Part shown: one piece after another, positions 1-5,607 of the stretch
Position numbering within the stretch: position 1 is the first letter of the stretch
Layout of the letters: the number at the start of each line of letters is the position of its first letter
Assembly: GCA_025056835.1 (NCBI GenBank)
Contig: JANWVS010000166.1
Location: forward strand, 1 to 5,607
DNA length: 5,607 bases
Source: Gemmataceae bacterium
Lineage (GTDB): Bacteria > Planctomycetota > Planctomycetia > Gemmatales > Gemmataceae
Direction: 5' to 3'
Translations under genes and position numbers: made by a program
The notes under the pieces: model-generated
Told to the model about the DNA's origin: nothing
Databases searched by the model: none
The model's input: only the letters and a program-made list of their open reading frames with translations

Positions 1-212
1 AACGGGTTTCCCTGAGCCTGGACCGGCCGCTCCTGCCCGGCCCAGCCCGACGCGTGTACCTGGTCCACGTCATCGGTCCGCAGCCGCTGGAAGTGCCGCC
101 GCAACCAATGTCCTGGTCGGAATATCAGGCGTGGTTGGCCCGCCTTCGCGCCGCGGGGTACCAGCTGACGACCCACGGACAGGATGTTATCCCAGGCCCG
201 CGAGAGCGCTAG
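1..212 (+). CDS. C-terminal end of an unrecognised protein (5' end outside window)
   Basis: Open reading frame without a start inside the window: the first whole codon is at base 3 and it runs 69 codons to a TAG at 210-212. I do not recognise the family. The visible stretch contains a short hydrophobic, strand-like run (VYLVHVIG, about residues 19-26), then a proline-rich linker, then an amphipathic segment rich in Trp, Tyr and Leu (WSEYQAWLARLRAAGYQL), and ends in a polar, basic tail. Codon use looks coding: third positions are mostly G or C. The frame is not contradicted by any better ORF on either strand here. The gene is convergent with the sulfatase, whose stop lies 63 bp further on, so the two share a terminator region and are not functionally linked by operon structure. 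It could be the end of a larger enzyme or a small hypothetical protein; the sequence shown cannot decide. Confidence 0.6.
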   Translation, partial: RVSLSLDRPLLPGPARRVYLVHVIGPQPLEVPPQPMSWSEYQAWLARLRAAGYQLTTHGQDVIPGPRER

Positions 213-275
213 TCCCGGTCGCCGGTGCGGCAGCCATCCCCGCGAAAGCCCAACCGACCGCCGCCCGAGCGGTGC

Positions 276-1727
276 TTAGGGCCGCCAGTCCGGCCCCTCG
301 GCGCAAACTTCGCGGAAGAGGAGATTTAAGCGTCGGCCCATCAGACGCAAGCGTTCCAATTCGTCGTTGGCGAGGTCTTTGGTTTGGGCGAGGTCGTCGC
401 GCAGGTGGTAAAGCTCGTAGGCGACGAGCTTGCCTTTCTTGAGCAATTCGCCGTCGCCCAGCTGCCAAGTACCGCCGCTGCCTTTGGGTACCGGTTCGCA
501 CTTCCCCAGCACCACCCAGTCGCCCTCGCGGAGCGCCGTGTGCATGGGGCCGAGGGCGCGATAATAGTGCCAGAACAGCGGCGTCTTCCGGACGACGGCT
601 TGTCCGGCGAGCATCGACGTCAGGTCGGCGCCGTCGATGGGGCGGTCGTCCGGCAATGTGGCCCCGGCTGCTCGGGCGAACGTGGGGAACAAGTCCAGGC
701 TCCAAACCGGCTCGTTGCTCACCTTCCCCCAGGGCCGAGCATCGCGCGGCAGGGTGGGAGGCACGTGCTTGGCCGGCCAATACAAGATACCGGGAACGCG
801 GATGCCGCCCTCGTACAGCGACAGCTTACGCCCTCGGAGCGGCCCGGCCGAGCCGAAGCTGCGCCGCGCCGTTTTGTAGCGGTTGAGCGTCTCCGGACCG
901 TTGTCGGAACTGAAAAAGATGATCGTGTCTTCCGCCTGGCCGAGTTGTTCCAGCGCCTTGAGCAAACGCCCGACGGCCGCGTCGAGGTTGGCCACGCTGG
1001 CGAAGTATTGGGCCTCATCCTCGCTTTTGGCCTTCGGATACGAAGCGACCAGGTCGGCTGGCGACGCAACTGGCTCGTGCGGTTCGTGAAAGCACACGAA
1101 CAGGAAAAACGGTTCGGGACCGGCTCGAATTTGTTGAAGCCAAGCTATGGCCTCGTCGACGACGATTTGGCACGAAAAGCCCTTGAGCGGTCCCACCGGC
1201 TTGCCGTTGCGGACGAAATTGTTCGGGTCGGCGTGGGAAGGCGCGGCATTGTTCTGCGTGCTGAACCAGTGTTCAAAGCCGTGATCGTGCGGCTGCGGCT
1301 GCTTCGGCGAATTGAAGTAGCCGTTGAGGTGCCACTTGCCGACGTGGGCCGTGCGATAGCCGAGGCGGCGCAGCAGGGTCGCCAAGGTGATCTCGGTTGC
1401 CGGCAGGTGCATCGGATTGTTTTCGCTGATCCAGGTGTGGACGCCGGTGCGCGTCGGAATGCGGCCGGTCAATAAGCCGGCGCGGGACGGAGAGCACACC
1501 GGGGCGGCGGCGTAGCAATCCGTCAGCCGTAAGCCCCGCTGGGCGAGCCGGTCGAGGTTTGGCGTGCGAATCTGCGGGTGGCCGAAACAACCGAGATCGC
1601 CATAGCCTAAGTCATCGCAGAGGATTATCAAGAAGTTGGGCCGACGGACCTGGCGCACCGCTGGGTCGGGCATCTGTTCAGACCACGCCCAACCGACGAG
1701 ACAACAATACGCAACGGCGGCAAACAC
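276..1727 (-). CDS. Type I sulfatase (arylsulfatase A-like), exported, formylglycine-dependent
   Basis: Hydrolyses sulfate esters, probably on a sulfated glycan; substrate unknown. Product of 483 aa, normal for the family. Visible active-site parts: calcium-binding DD at 38-39 (ILCDDLGYGDLG); formylglycine motif CSPSRAGLLTG with Cys78 to be oxidised and Arg82; GKWH with Lys131 and His133; HEPHEP at 214-219, with His217 the likely catalytic His; SDNG with Asp275 and Asn276 for calcium; RGRKLSLYEGGIRVP with Lys301. These match the arylsulfatase A active site residue for residue as far as I can align by eye. The C-terminal subdomain ends with the usual ALREGDW and ELYHLRDD elements. Start: GTG at 1727-1725, preceded at six nt by AGGAG (1738-1734); it gives a hydrophobic N-terminus (FAAVAYCCLVGWAWS) that looks like a weak signal peptide lacking the usual positive charge. 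An upstream in-frame ATG at 1865 would overlap the divergent rhomboid gene and adds an unlikely polar leader. No maturase or other carbohydrate gene is adjacent. Confidence 0.93.
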   Translation of the reverse strand: MFAAVAYCCLVGWAWSEQMPDPAVRQVRRPNFLIILCDDLGYGDLGCFGHPQIRTPNLDRLAQRGLRLTDCYAAAPVCSPSRAGLLTGRIPTRTGVHTWISENNPMHLPATEITLATLLRRLGYRTAHVGKWHLNGYFNSPKQPQPHDHGFEHWFSTQNNAAPSHADPNNFVRNGKPVGPLKGFSCQIVVDEAIAWLQQIRAGPEPFFLFVCFHEPHEPVASPADLVASYPKAKSEDEAQYFASVANLDAAVGRLLKALEQLGQAEDTIIFFSSDNGPETLNRYKTARRSFGSAGPLRGRKLSLYEGGIRVPGILYWPAKHVPPTLPRDARPWGKVSNEPVWSLDLFPTFARAAGATLPDDRPIDGADLTSMLAGQAVVRKTPLFWHYYRALGPMHTALREGDWVVLGKCEPVPKGSGGTWQLGDGELLKKGKLVAYELYHLRDDLAQTKDLANDELERLRLMGRRLNLLFREVCAEGPDWRP

Positions 1728-1733
1728 AGTGGA

Positions 1734-1738
1734 CTCCT
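1734..1738 (-). promoter_or_regulatory. Shine-Dalgarno fixing the sulfatase GTG start
   Basis: On the minus strand the sequence reads AGGAG, then TCCACT, then GTG. The six-nt spacing is standard. It is the only good ribosome binding site before the conserved sulfatase fold begins, and it places a hydrophobic segment directly at the N-terminus. Confidence 0.6.
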
Positions 1739-1752
1739 GCAAATCGCCGGCT

Positions 1753-1758
1753 ATTGTA
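1753..1758 (-). promoter_or_regulatory. Possible -10 element of the sulfatase promoter
   Basis: The minus strand reads TACAAT, one mismatch from TATAAT, inside the 82-bp divergent gap. Transcription would begin near 1746, giving a leader of about 18 nt that still contains the AGGAG site. No convincing -35 box is seen 16-18 bp upstream, so this is only a candidate. Confidence 0.22.
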
Positions 1759-1809
1759 GTCGCCAACACCCGGAACGGGCACGGATTGTAACCTCGAAGG
1801 CACTCACTT

Positions 1810-2610
1810 ATGGTCTTCCCCCTTTTCGACGACAACAGCCAGCGGCGCCGGTTCCCGCTGGTCAATTACTGCCTGATCGCCGCCAACGTGTACGTCTTTT
1901 TGGTGCTGCAAGATGCCGGGAGCCCGAACAATCACTTCACCTATGCTTGGGCTACGGTACCTGAAGAAATCCTCACCGGCCGCGATGTCGTCACCGAATC
2001 CAAAGAGGTCATCCATCCCTTGACGGGCCAGCGCTTCGCCGTGCCCGGTTTGCAGCCGACGCCGATCTCAGTCTATTTGACGCTGCTGGTGTCGATGTTC
2101 ATGCACGGCGGTTGGGCCCACCTGCTGGGAAACATGCTCTTTTTGTGGATCTTTGGCGACAACGTGGAAGATTACCTCGGCGCCGTGCGCTATTTGCTGT
2201 TTTATCTTGTGTGCGGCGTGATCGCGTCGCTGTGCCACGTGGGCGTGGCCTATGCGTTCCACCGCGATCTCGACATTCCCTGCTTGGGGGCCTCGGGCGC
2301 TATTTCCGGAGTTTTGGGAGGATACTTGTTGTTGTTCCCGATGAACCGCGTCACCGTGATCCTGTTCCGCTTCCTCACGGAAGTGCCGGCCTTCGTCGCC
2401 ATCGGCATTTGGTTCTTGTTTCAGCTGGTCTACGGTCTGGGGGCACTCGGCGATGCCAGCGGCGGCGGCGTGGCCTACGGGGCCCATATCGGCGGCTTTA
2501 TCGCCGGCTTGGGTTTGGTCTCGATTTTTTCCGCGGGGCAACACCCGCCTCCCTGGCGCGACAAACTCGGTAAACAACCTCCCGGCTGGATACGCCGAGC
2601 GCCGTGGTAG
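1810..2610 (+). CDS. Rhomboid-family intramembrane serine protease
   Basis: Cleaves transmembrane segments of membrane proteins within the lipid bilayer; the substrate is unknown. 266 aa with the rhomboid core: HGGWAHLLGN gives His99, His104 and Asn108 (His104 and Asn108 correspond to the oxyanion-side HxxxN of GlpG); catalytic Ser162 lies in GASGAISG; and His226 in YGAHIGGFIAGL completes the Ser-His dyad. Hydrophobic segments lie at about 17-35, 87-98, 103-116, 126-149, 159-177, 192-213 and 221-242, compatible with six or seven membrane helices. A loop of about 50 residues separates helix 1 from helix 2, and a proline-rich basic tail of about 27 residues follows the last helix. Start: ATG with GAAGG ending nine nt upstream, 82 bp from the divergent sulfatase start. 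The acyltransferase gene follows after 76 nt on the same strand. All catalytic residues are present, so it should be active. Confidence 0.95.
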   Translation: MVFPLFDDNSQRRRFPLVNYCLIAANVYVFLVLQDAGSPNNHFTYAWATVPEEILTGRDVVTESKEVIHPLTGQRFAVPGLQPTPISVYLTLLVSMFMHGGWAHLLGNMLFLWIFGDNVEDYLGAVRYLLFYLVCGVIASLCHVGVAYAFHRDLDIPCLGASGAISGVLGGYLLLFPMNRVTVILFRFLTEVPAFVAIGIWFLFQLVYGLGALGDASGGGVAYGAHIGGFIAGLGLVSIFSAGQHPPPWRDKLGKQPPGWIRRAPW

Positions 2611-2627
2611 CCGCTTGCGTTTCCACC

Positions 2628-2648
2628 CGTTGCAACGTATCATTGCAA
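2628..2648. repeat. Paired TTGCAA palindromes in the rhomboid-acyltransferase gap
   Basis: A perfect 10-bp palindrome CGTTGCAACG (2628-2637) is followed by a second TTGCAA (2643-2648). The two self-complementary hexamers begin 13 bp apart. They could pair with each other in RNA as a small hairpin or form a protein site. Chance is also plausible in a gap of 76 bp. Confidence 0.25.
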
Positions 2649-2686
2649 GAACGCGGCCGTTTCTTAAGCTCTTGCCGGGACTCGAC

Positions 2687-3949
2687 ATGGCCCCCCTGCG
2701 CTGGGTGCAATTTCGAACGTTGGCGGAATTGCTGTGCCATGAATCGGCCTGGCGCGAATTGTGTGCTGAAGCGGCTGAGCCGAACATCTTCTTTGAACCA
2801 ACGGTGCTGGTTCCGGCTTGGCAGCATCTGGCGGCCGGCGCCGCCGTGCAAGTATGGGCAGCACTGGAGCCGCACGGCAACGCCGATCGCTTCGTCGGCC
2901 TGGTTCCCATCGAATTGCGCCGCAACGCTTGCGGATTACGCCTGGCCCGCTTCTGGCAACATCTGCACTGTTCCACGTGCGTTCCCTTGGTGCGCGACGG
3001 CTATCACGAACGGGTTTTCGCTTCCTTGCTCGAGCATCTGCGCCGGGAGGCCACGCTCCTGGAGATGCCGCGCTTCCCCGGCGATGGACCGTTCTGGCAG
3101 GTGCTCGTCGAACTGTTATTACGGCAACGCCGGCCATGGTTGCTGCGCGAGGCGTTTACCCGGGCCGTGTTCCGGCGCGGCTCCTCCGCCGAAGAATACC
3201 TCGCCGATTATCTCTCGACCGCGCGGCGCAAAAAGCTCCGGCGCTTGTCGCGGCGCCTGGCGGAGCGCGGCCCACTCGAGATTCGCGAATTAGCGCCGCA
3301 TGCCGACGTCGGCCCGTGGGTGGACCAATTCCTGGCACTCGAACAAAAGAGCTGGAAATACCGCGCCGGAACGGCCCTGTGCCAACATCCCGCCGAGATG
3401 GCCTTTTTCCGCGACGTCGCCGCCGCCGCCCATCGCCGCCGACAATTGCGCATCTTGGCCATGTACCTCGACAATCGTCCCATCGCGATGATCGTCGATT
3501 TGCTCTCCGGCACGATGGGCTTCAGTTTTAAGAGCACCTACGACGAATCGTTTGCTTCTTTTTCCCCCGGAATACTCCTTGATCTCGAATCTTTGCACCG
3601 GCTTCACCAACCCGGCGAGCCGCTCCATTTCGATTCGTGCAGCACGCCCGGTTCGATGTCGCTGAAGACGCTTTGGCGGCATCGCCGGCTCATGGTGGAG
3701 TTGCTGATCGCGCTGCGGCCGGCCTTAGGGGGAGCAGCCTTGGCCGCCTTGGCCGCCGGTCGCTGGCTCCGGGCCTTGGGTCGGAGACTTTGCAGCCACG
3801 ACTCCGCTTTTACCACGGCATCGTCCCAGCCCGCCGGCAGTGAGGCCCCCGCCGACGGTCGCGTCGCGCAAACGCCTACCGAGGCCGTGGTGCAGGCTCC
3901 GCCCACTGCTTCCGGTTGCTCTTCCGTGGAGCGCCGCATCGTTTTATAA
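2687..3949 (+). CDS. GNAT-fold acyltransferase, BioF2-like / CelD-like (acetyltransferase domain 6 type)
   Basis: Predicted cytoplasmic N-acyltransferase of 420 aa. Proteins of this class transfer acyl or aminoacyl groups, and relatives work in exopolysaccharide, cellulose or peptidoglycan-precursor pathways; the substrate here cannot be told. Evidence: a divergent N-terminal GNAT half (about 1-160), then the family's basic helix SAEEYLADYLSTARRKKLRR (166-185), then EQKSWKYRAGTAL (219-231) and the core second GNAT half (about 235-335) with LRILAMYLDNRPIAMIVDL, the FSFKSTYDESFASFSPG block (279-294) and LHFDSCSTPGSMSLKTLW (313-330). The last 80 residues or so are an Ala/Leu-rich segment followed by a low-complexity Ser/Thr/Pro/Ala tail, outside the fold. 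Start: ATG with GGGA six nt upstream; the frame is open further 5' into the rhomboid gene, but those residues look non-native. A TTG at 2630 is an alternative start. It sits 76 nt after rhomboid, probably cotranscribed with it. Confidence 0.85.
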   Translation: MAPLRWVQFRTLAELLCHESAWRELCAEAAEPNIFFEPTVLVPAWQHLAAGAAVQVWAALEPHGNADRFVGLVPIELRRNACGLRLARFWQHLHCSTCVPLVRDGYHERVFASLLEHLRREATLLEMPRFPGDGPFWQVLVELLLRQRRPWLLREAFTRAVFRRGSSAEEYLADYLSTARRKKLRRLSRRLAERGPLEIRELAPHADVGPWVDQFLALEQKSWKYRAGTALCQHPAEMAFFRDVAAAAHRRRQLRILAMYLDNRPIAMIVDLLSGTMGFSFKSTYDESFASFSPGILLDLESLHRLHQPGEPLHFDSCSTPGSMSLKTLWRHRRLMVELLIALRPALGGAALAALAAGRWLRALGRRLCSHDSAFTTASSQPAGSEAPADGRVAQTPTEAVVQAPPTASGCSSVERRIVL

Positions 3950-3950
3950 T
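3945..3950 (+). promoter_or_regulatory. Candidate -10 box (TATAAT) for the membrane-protein gene
   Basis: A perfect TATAAT overlaps the TAA stop of the acyltransferase gene (3947-3949). Transcription would start near 3957, leaving a leader of about 40 nt before the ATG at 3998. The 16-18 bp upstream position has no good -35 box (TTCCGT at best), so it may be fortuitous, though AT-rich hexamers are scarce in this DNA. Confidence 0.3.
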
Positions 3951-3997
3951 TCGCCGCGTTGCCCCCGGTGGACCGTTGTCGTAGGGCGATAGCACGG

Positions 3998-5020
3998 ATG
4001 CTCAACCGCGGTTGGCAAGCCACGACCACGTGGCGCAGCTTTCGACTGGCAGTGCTGTTGGCCTTTCTGGCCGCCGGCATGGGCGGCTTGTTGTATCTCG
4101 TGGAAACCGTCTTGCTCCACAGCCGACGGCGTTTTATCGAGAACCCAGCGGATGTCATGATGCGAGCGTTCGGCCTGGCCCATTTCTGGCTCGGCTGGCT
4201 GTTTCTCTTCACCTCGCCGCGCCTGCGCTCGCCGCGCGCCTGGTTGCGCCTCGGCATGCTGACTCTGCTCGGCGGCGGTTGGTGTTTCCTGGCCTGGTGG
4301 CTCGGGGGCATGAGCAATCCTCTGTTGCTGATGACGTTTTACACCTACTTCATCGTCCATGAAATCTGCGACGAAGCGATGATGTTCCGTGCCTACGGCG
4401 ATGCGCCGTCCAACCTCCCGGAACATCGCCGCTTTGTCCGCTGGTTCCTGGGCAGCGTCACCCTGACGTTGGTCACGGCCTTTGCGCTGATCTATGCTGC
4501 TCAGGGTCGTATCCAAGCCCGCCTAGAACGATATTTCGACGACCCGCAACGCTGGTTTCCTTGGTTGACGCTGGCCCTGGCCGCGGCGTGTGGTCTGGGT
4601 TGGCTGCAAACGTGTCGACTTGCTCGCGCCGCCGCAATTCGCCTAGGCGATTACGCTCCCTTGCTCGCTGTTTACACCGTCATCGCCGCGGTGCTGCTGG
4701 GTGGTTCCGCCTTCGGGTCGGTCGGCTTCAATCTGCTCGTTTTGATCCACGTCATGGCCTGGTTGGTTTTCGTGCGGCAGCGGCTGCACGACCATGCCGC
4801 TGCCGCGGCAGGGGCGCCGCGCTCGCTGTGGACGCGCTGGCGCTACAGCCCATCCGGTTTTGTGACGCTCCATCTTCTGGCGGCCGGCGGTGTCTTGCTC
4901 TTGATGGCCCTGCGCGTCTATCTGTGGCAGCGCACCGGCCTGGTGAGCCAATTGCTTGCGACCAACAATTTCCACTACTGGACCATTATGCACATCACCA
5001 TGGCTTATTGGCACCGATGA
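3998..5020 (+). CDS. Unrecognised multi-pass inner-membrane protein with intramembrane histidines
   Basis: 340 aa, strongly hydrophobic, about nine predicted membrane helices (roughly 16-38, 54-73, 82-104, 107-129, 146-168, 187-206, 219-238, 240-260, 288-309). I do not recognise the family. Striking are polar residues within or beside helices: His62 in GLAHFWLG, a His-Glu-x-x-Asp-Glu cluster at 121-126 (FIVHEICDEAMMF), His251 (LLVLIHVMAW), His292 (TLHLLAAG) and a C-terminus rich in His and Trp (FHYWTIMHITMAYWHR, 325-340) that ends at the stop codon. Such spacing suggests a metal or haem site or a membrane enzyme centre, which is inference. The frame also opens from a TTG at 3959 (13 more residues, no ribosome binding site) and a GTG at 3968; I prefer the ATG, which has AGGG 11 nt upstream, a rather long spacing. 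It lies 48 nt after the acyltransferase gene on the same strand. Reality as a gene is well supported; start and function are not. Confidence 0.78.
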   Translation: MLNRGWQATTTWRSFRLAVLLAFLAAGMGGLLYLVETVLLHSRRRFIENPADVMMRAFGLAHFWLGWLFLFTSPRLRSPRAWLRLGMLTLLGGGWCFLAWWLGGMSNPLLLMTFYTYFIVHEICDEAMMFRAYGDAPSNLPEHRRFVRWFLGSVTLTLVTAFALIYAAQGRIQARLERYFDDPQRWFPWLTLALAAACGLGWLQTCRLARAAAIRLGDYAPLLAVYTVIAAVLLGGSAFGSVGFNLLVLIHVMAWLVFVRQRLHDHAAAAAGAPRSLWTRWRYSPSGFVTLHLLAAGGVLLLMALRVYLWQRTGLVSQLLATNNFHYWTIMHITMAYWHR

Positions 5021-5035
5021 CCGCCGGCGGCGGTC
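5019..5035 (+). terminator. GC hairpin at the stop codon of the membrane-protein gene
   Basis: Perfect seven-bp arms GACCGCC and GGCGGTC with a three-nt loop GGC, beginning inside the TGA stop codon. No T-run follows, so it is not a textbook intrinsic terminator; it could stabilise the 3' end or act with Rho. It is symmetric and would form on either strand. Confidence 0.35.
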
Positions 5036-5238
5036 GATGGCCATTGACCATTCGAGCGGACGGCTGCCGCTTCTCGGTTGACGCTCAACAAGCGAGGCCG
5101 TGGCCGCGCTGCCGCGGCGGCGAGCGGCTGCGGCCGAGGAGGCCCTACGACGCTTGCGGCCCTCGAAACGTCGCGAGGTCCACGAGGCGGAAAACGGGGG
5201 GAGCGCCCCTGGTCGCAGCCGCGCGGCTTGCCATCGGT
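5036..5238. other. Convergent intergenic gap with no supported gene
   Basis: Between the membrane-protein stop (+) and the MeaB stop (-). Short frames are open on both strands, but they are arginine- and alanine-rich, lack ribosome binding sites and resemble GC-driven shadows. I see no RNA gene or clear regulatory site beyond the hairpins listed. Confidence 0.5.
5191..5209 (-). terminator. Weak terminator-like hairpin downstream of the MeaB gene
   Basis: The minus strand reads GGGG CGCT CCCC, then CCG and TTTT, starting about 30 nt past the MeaB stop codon. The stem is only four bp and three bases lie between it and the T-run, so it is a marginal candidate in the expected place. Confidence 0.25.
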
Positions 5239-5607
5239 TCAAGACCCGGCCAGATGGCGCAAGGCCCGCACCACGGCCGAGGCGTCGCCGCGCCGGGCGT
5301 CCGCGACGATCTGTCCCCAGGCCGAGGACGCGCCCGCTTGGGCCGCGTGAAAACGCCGCGTGAGTTCGTCGTGCAATTGACGCAACAGGCGGGTGTCAGG
5401 CTGCGAATCGTGTCTGGCTTGGGCGGCGGCGACGGCCTGCCACAGTGCGTCGATGCCGCGTTGTTCCTTGCTGCTGACCAACACGACCGGAATGGCCGGA
5501 CTGTTTCCCAGCCCCAGGCTGGTGCGCACCTGAGCGGCGGTTTGTTCGGCCCCCGGCAAGTCGGCCTTGTGAACGACAATCACGTCGGCGACTTCGAGCA
5601 GGCCGGC
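5239..5607 (-). CDS. meaB: MeaB/ArgK-type GTPase, C-terminal part (5' end outside window)
   Basis: Last 122 residues of a G3E-class P-loop GTPase related to MeaB, the protein that loads, protects and reactivates adenosylcobalamin-dependent methylmalonyl-CoA mutase and its relatives; older annotations call it LAO/AO transport kinase. The start and Walker A region lie beyond the right edge. Visible: AGLLEVADVIVVHKADLPGA at the edge, a very typical family block in which the guanine-recognition motif NKxD is HKAD (His at 5571-5569); VVLVSSKEQRGIDALW, the G5 region and following helix; and a helical C-terminal segment (about 65-120), the part that forms the dimer arm in known structures. It ends LRHLAGS with a TGA at 5241-5239. 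It is read from the opposite strand to the membrane-protein gene and is the last gene of its unit on this side. A mutase gene would be expected nearby, outside the window. Confidence 0.88.
   Translation of the reverse strand, partial: AGLLEVADVIVVHKADLPGAEQTAAQVRTSLGLGNSPAIPVVLVSSKEQRGIDALWQAVAAAQARHDSQPDTRLLRQLHDELTRRFHAAQAGASSAWGQIVADARRGDASAVVRALRHLAGS

Noticed and set aside
257..273. ACCGC / GCGGT inverted repeat between the two convergent left-hand genes as a terminator
   Set aside because: Only five bp with a seven-nt loop and no T-run on either strand; expected by chance at this GC content.
384..1475. 363-codon open frame on the plus strand
   Set aside because: Lies entirely antisense to the sulfatase, which has every family motif; the translation shows no recognisable fold and arises from GC-rich codon bias.
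1754..1791. TTGTAG and TTGTAA as a -35/-10 pair for the rhomboid gene
   Set aside because: The spacing of 26 bp is too long for a standard promoter.
2453..2686. Extension of the acyltransferase frame upstream into the rhomboid gene
   Set aside because: The first 78 codons mostly read the rhomboid gene in another frame; the ATG at 2687 has its own ribosome binding site and the family similarity begins after it.
2068..2976. 302-codon open frame on the minus strand
   Set aside because: Antisense to rhomboid and the start of the acyltransferase; composition is Arg/Gln/His-rich shadow sequence without motifs.
3604..4516. Overlapping minus-strand frames of 237 and 190 codons
   Set aside because: Antisense to the acyltransferase end and the membrane protein, rich in Arg, Ala, Gln and Pro, and not supported by ribosome binding sites.
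4643..5242. 199-codon minus-strand frame beginning at the MeaB stop
   Set aside because: Would start at a TTG overlapping the MeaB TGA, but most of it is antisense to the membrane-protein gene and the rest is Arg/Ala/Ser low-complexity sequence.

Overview
The window is GC-rich DNA (about 60-65% by eye) from a bacterium, with long overlapping shadow ORFs on both strands. A planctomycete is my best guess. The inference rests on an exported arylsulfatase-type gene (a family greatly expanded in that phylum), a GTG start, and poorly defined promoters. No 16S rRNA or other diagnostic marker is present, so the assignment is tentative.

Layout, left to right. (1) Bases 1-212 (+) hold the last 69 codons of an unrecognised gene. 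(2) Bases 276-1727 (-) hold a complete type I sulfatase of 483 aa with a full active-site set, convergent with gene 1. I place its start at a GTG with a clear Shine-Dalgarno, not at the more distant upstream ATG. (3) After a short divergent gap, three genes run on the + strand: a rhomboid-family intramembrane serine protease (1810-2610), a GNAT/BioF2-like acyltransferase (2687-3949) and an unrecognised multi-pass membrane protein with many intramembrane histidines (3998-5020). Gaps are 76 and 48 nt, so they may be an operon, although a perfect TATAAT overlaps the stop codon of the second gene and could give the third its own promoter. (4) A gene-free convergent gap of 218 bp (5021-5238) has a GC hairpin touching the stop codon of the membrane gene. 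(5) The right edge (5239-5607, -) is the C-terminal part of a MeaB/ArgK-type P-loop GTPase, the chaperone-like partner of B12-dependent acyl-CoA mutases. Its NKxD base-recognition motif reads HKAD.

How the genes work together is mostly unclear. The sulfatase probably desulfates polysaccharides or other sulfate esters outside the cytoplasm. Rhomboid, acyltransferase and membrane protein form a possible cell-envelope set by position only. The MeaB gene belongs to a separate transcription unit continuing beyond the window. I see no mobile element, CRISPR array, tRNA or rRNA. The most interesting piece is the histidine-rich membrane protein, which I cannot assign to a family.
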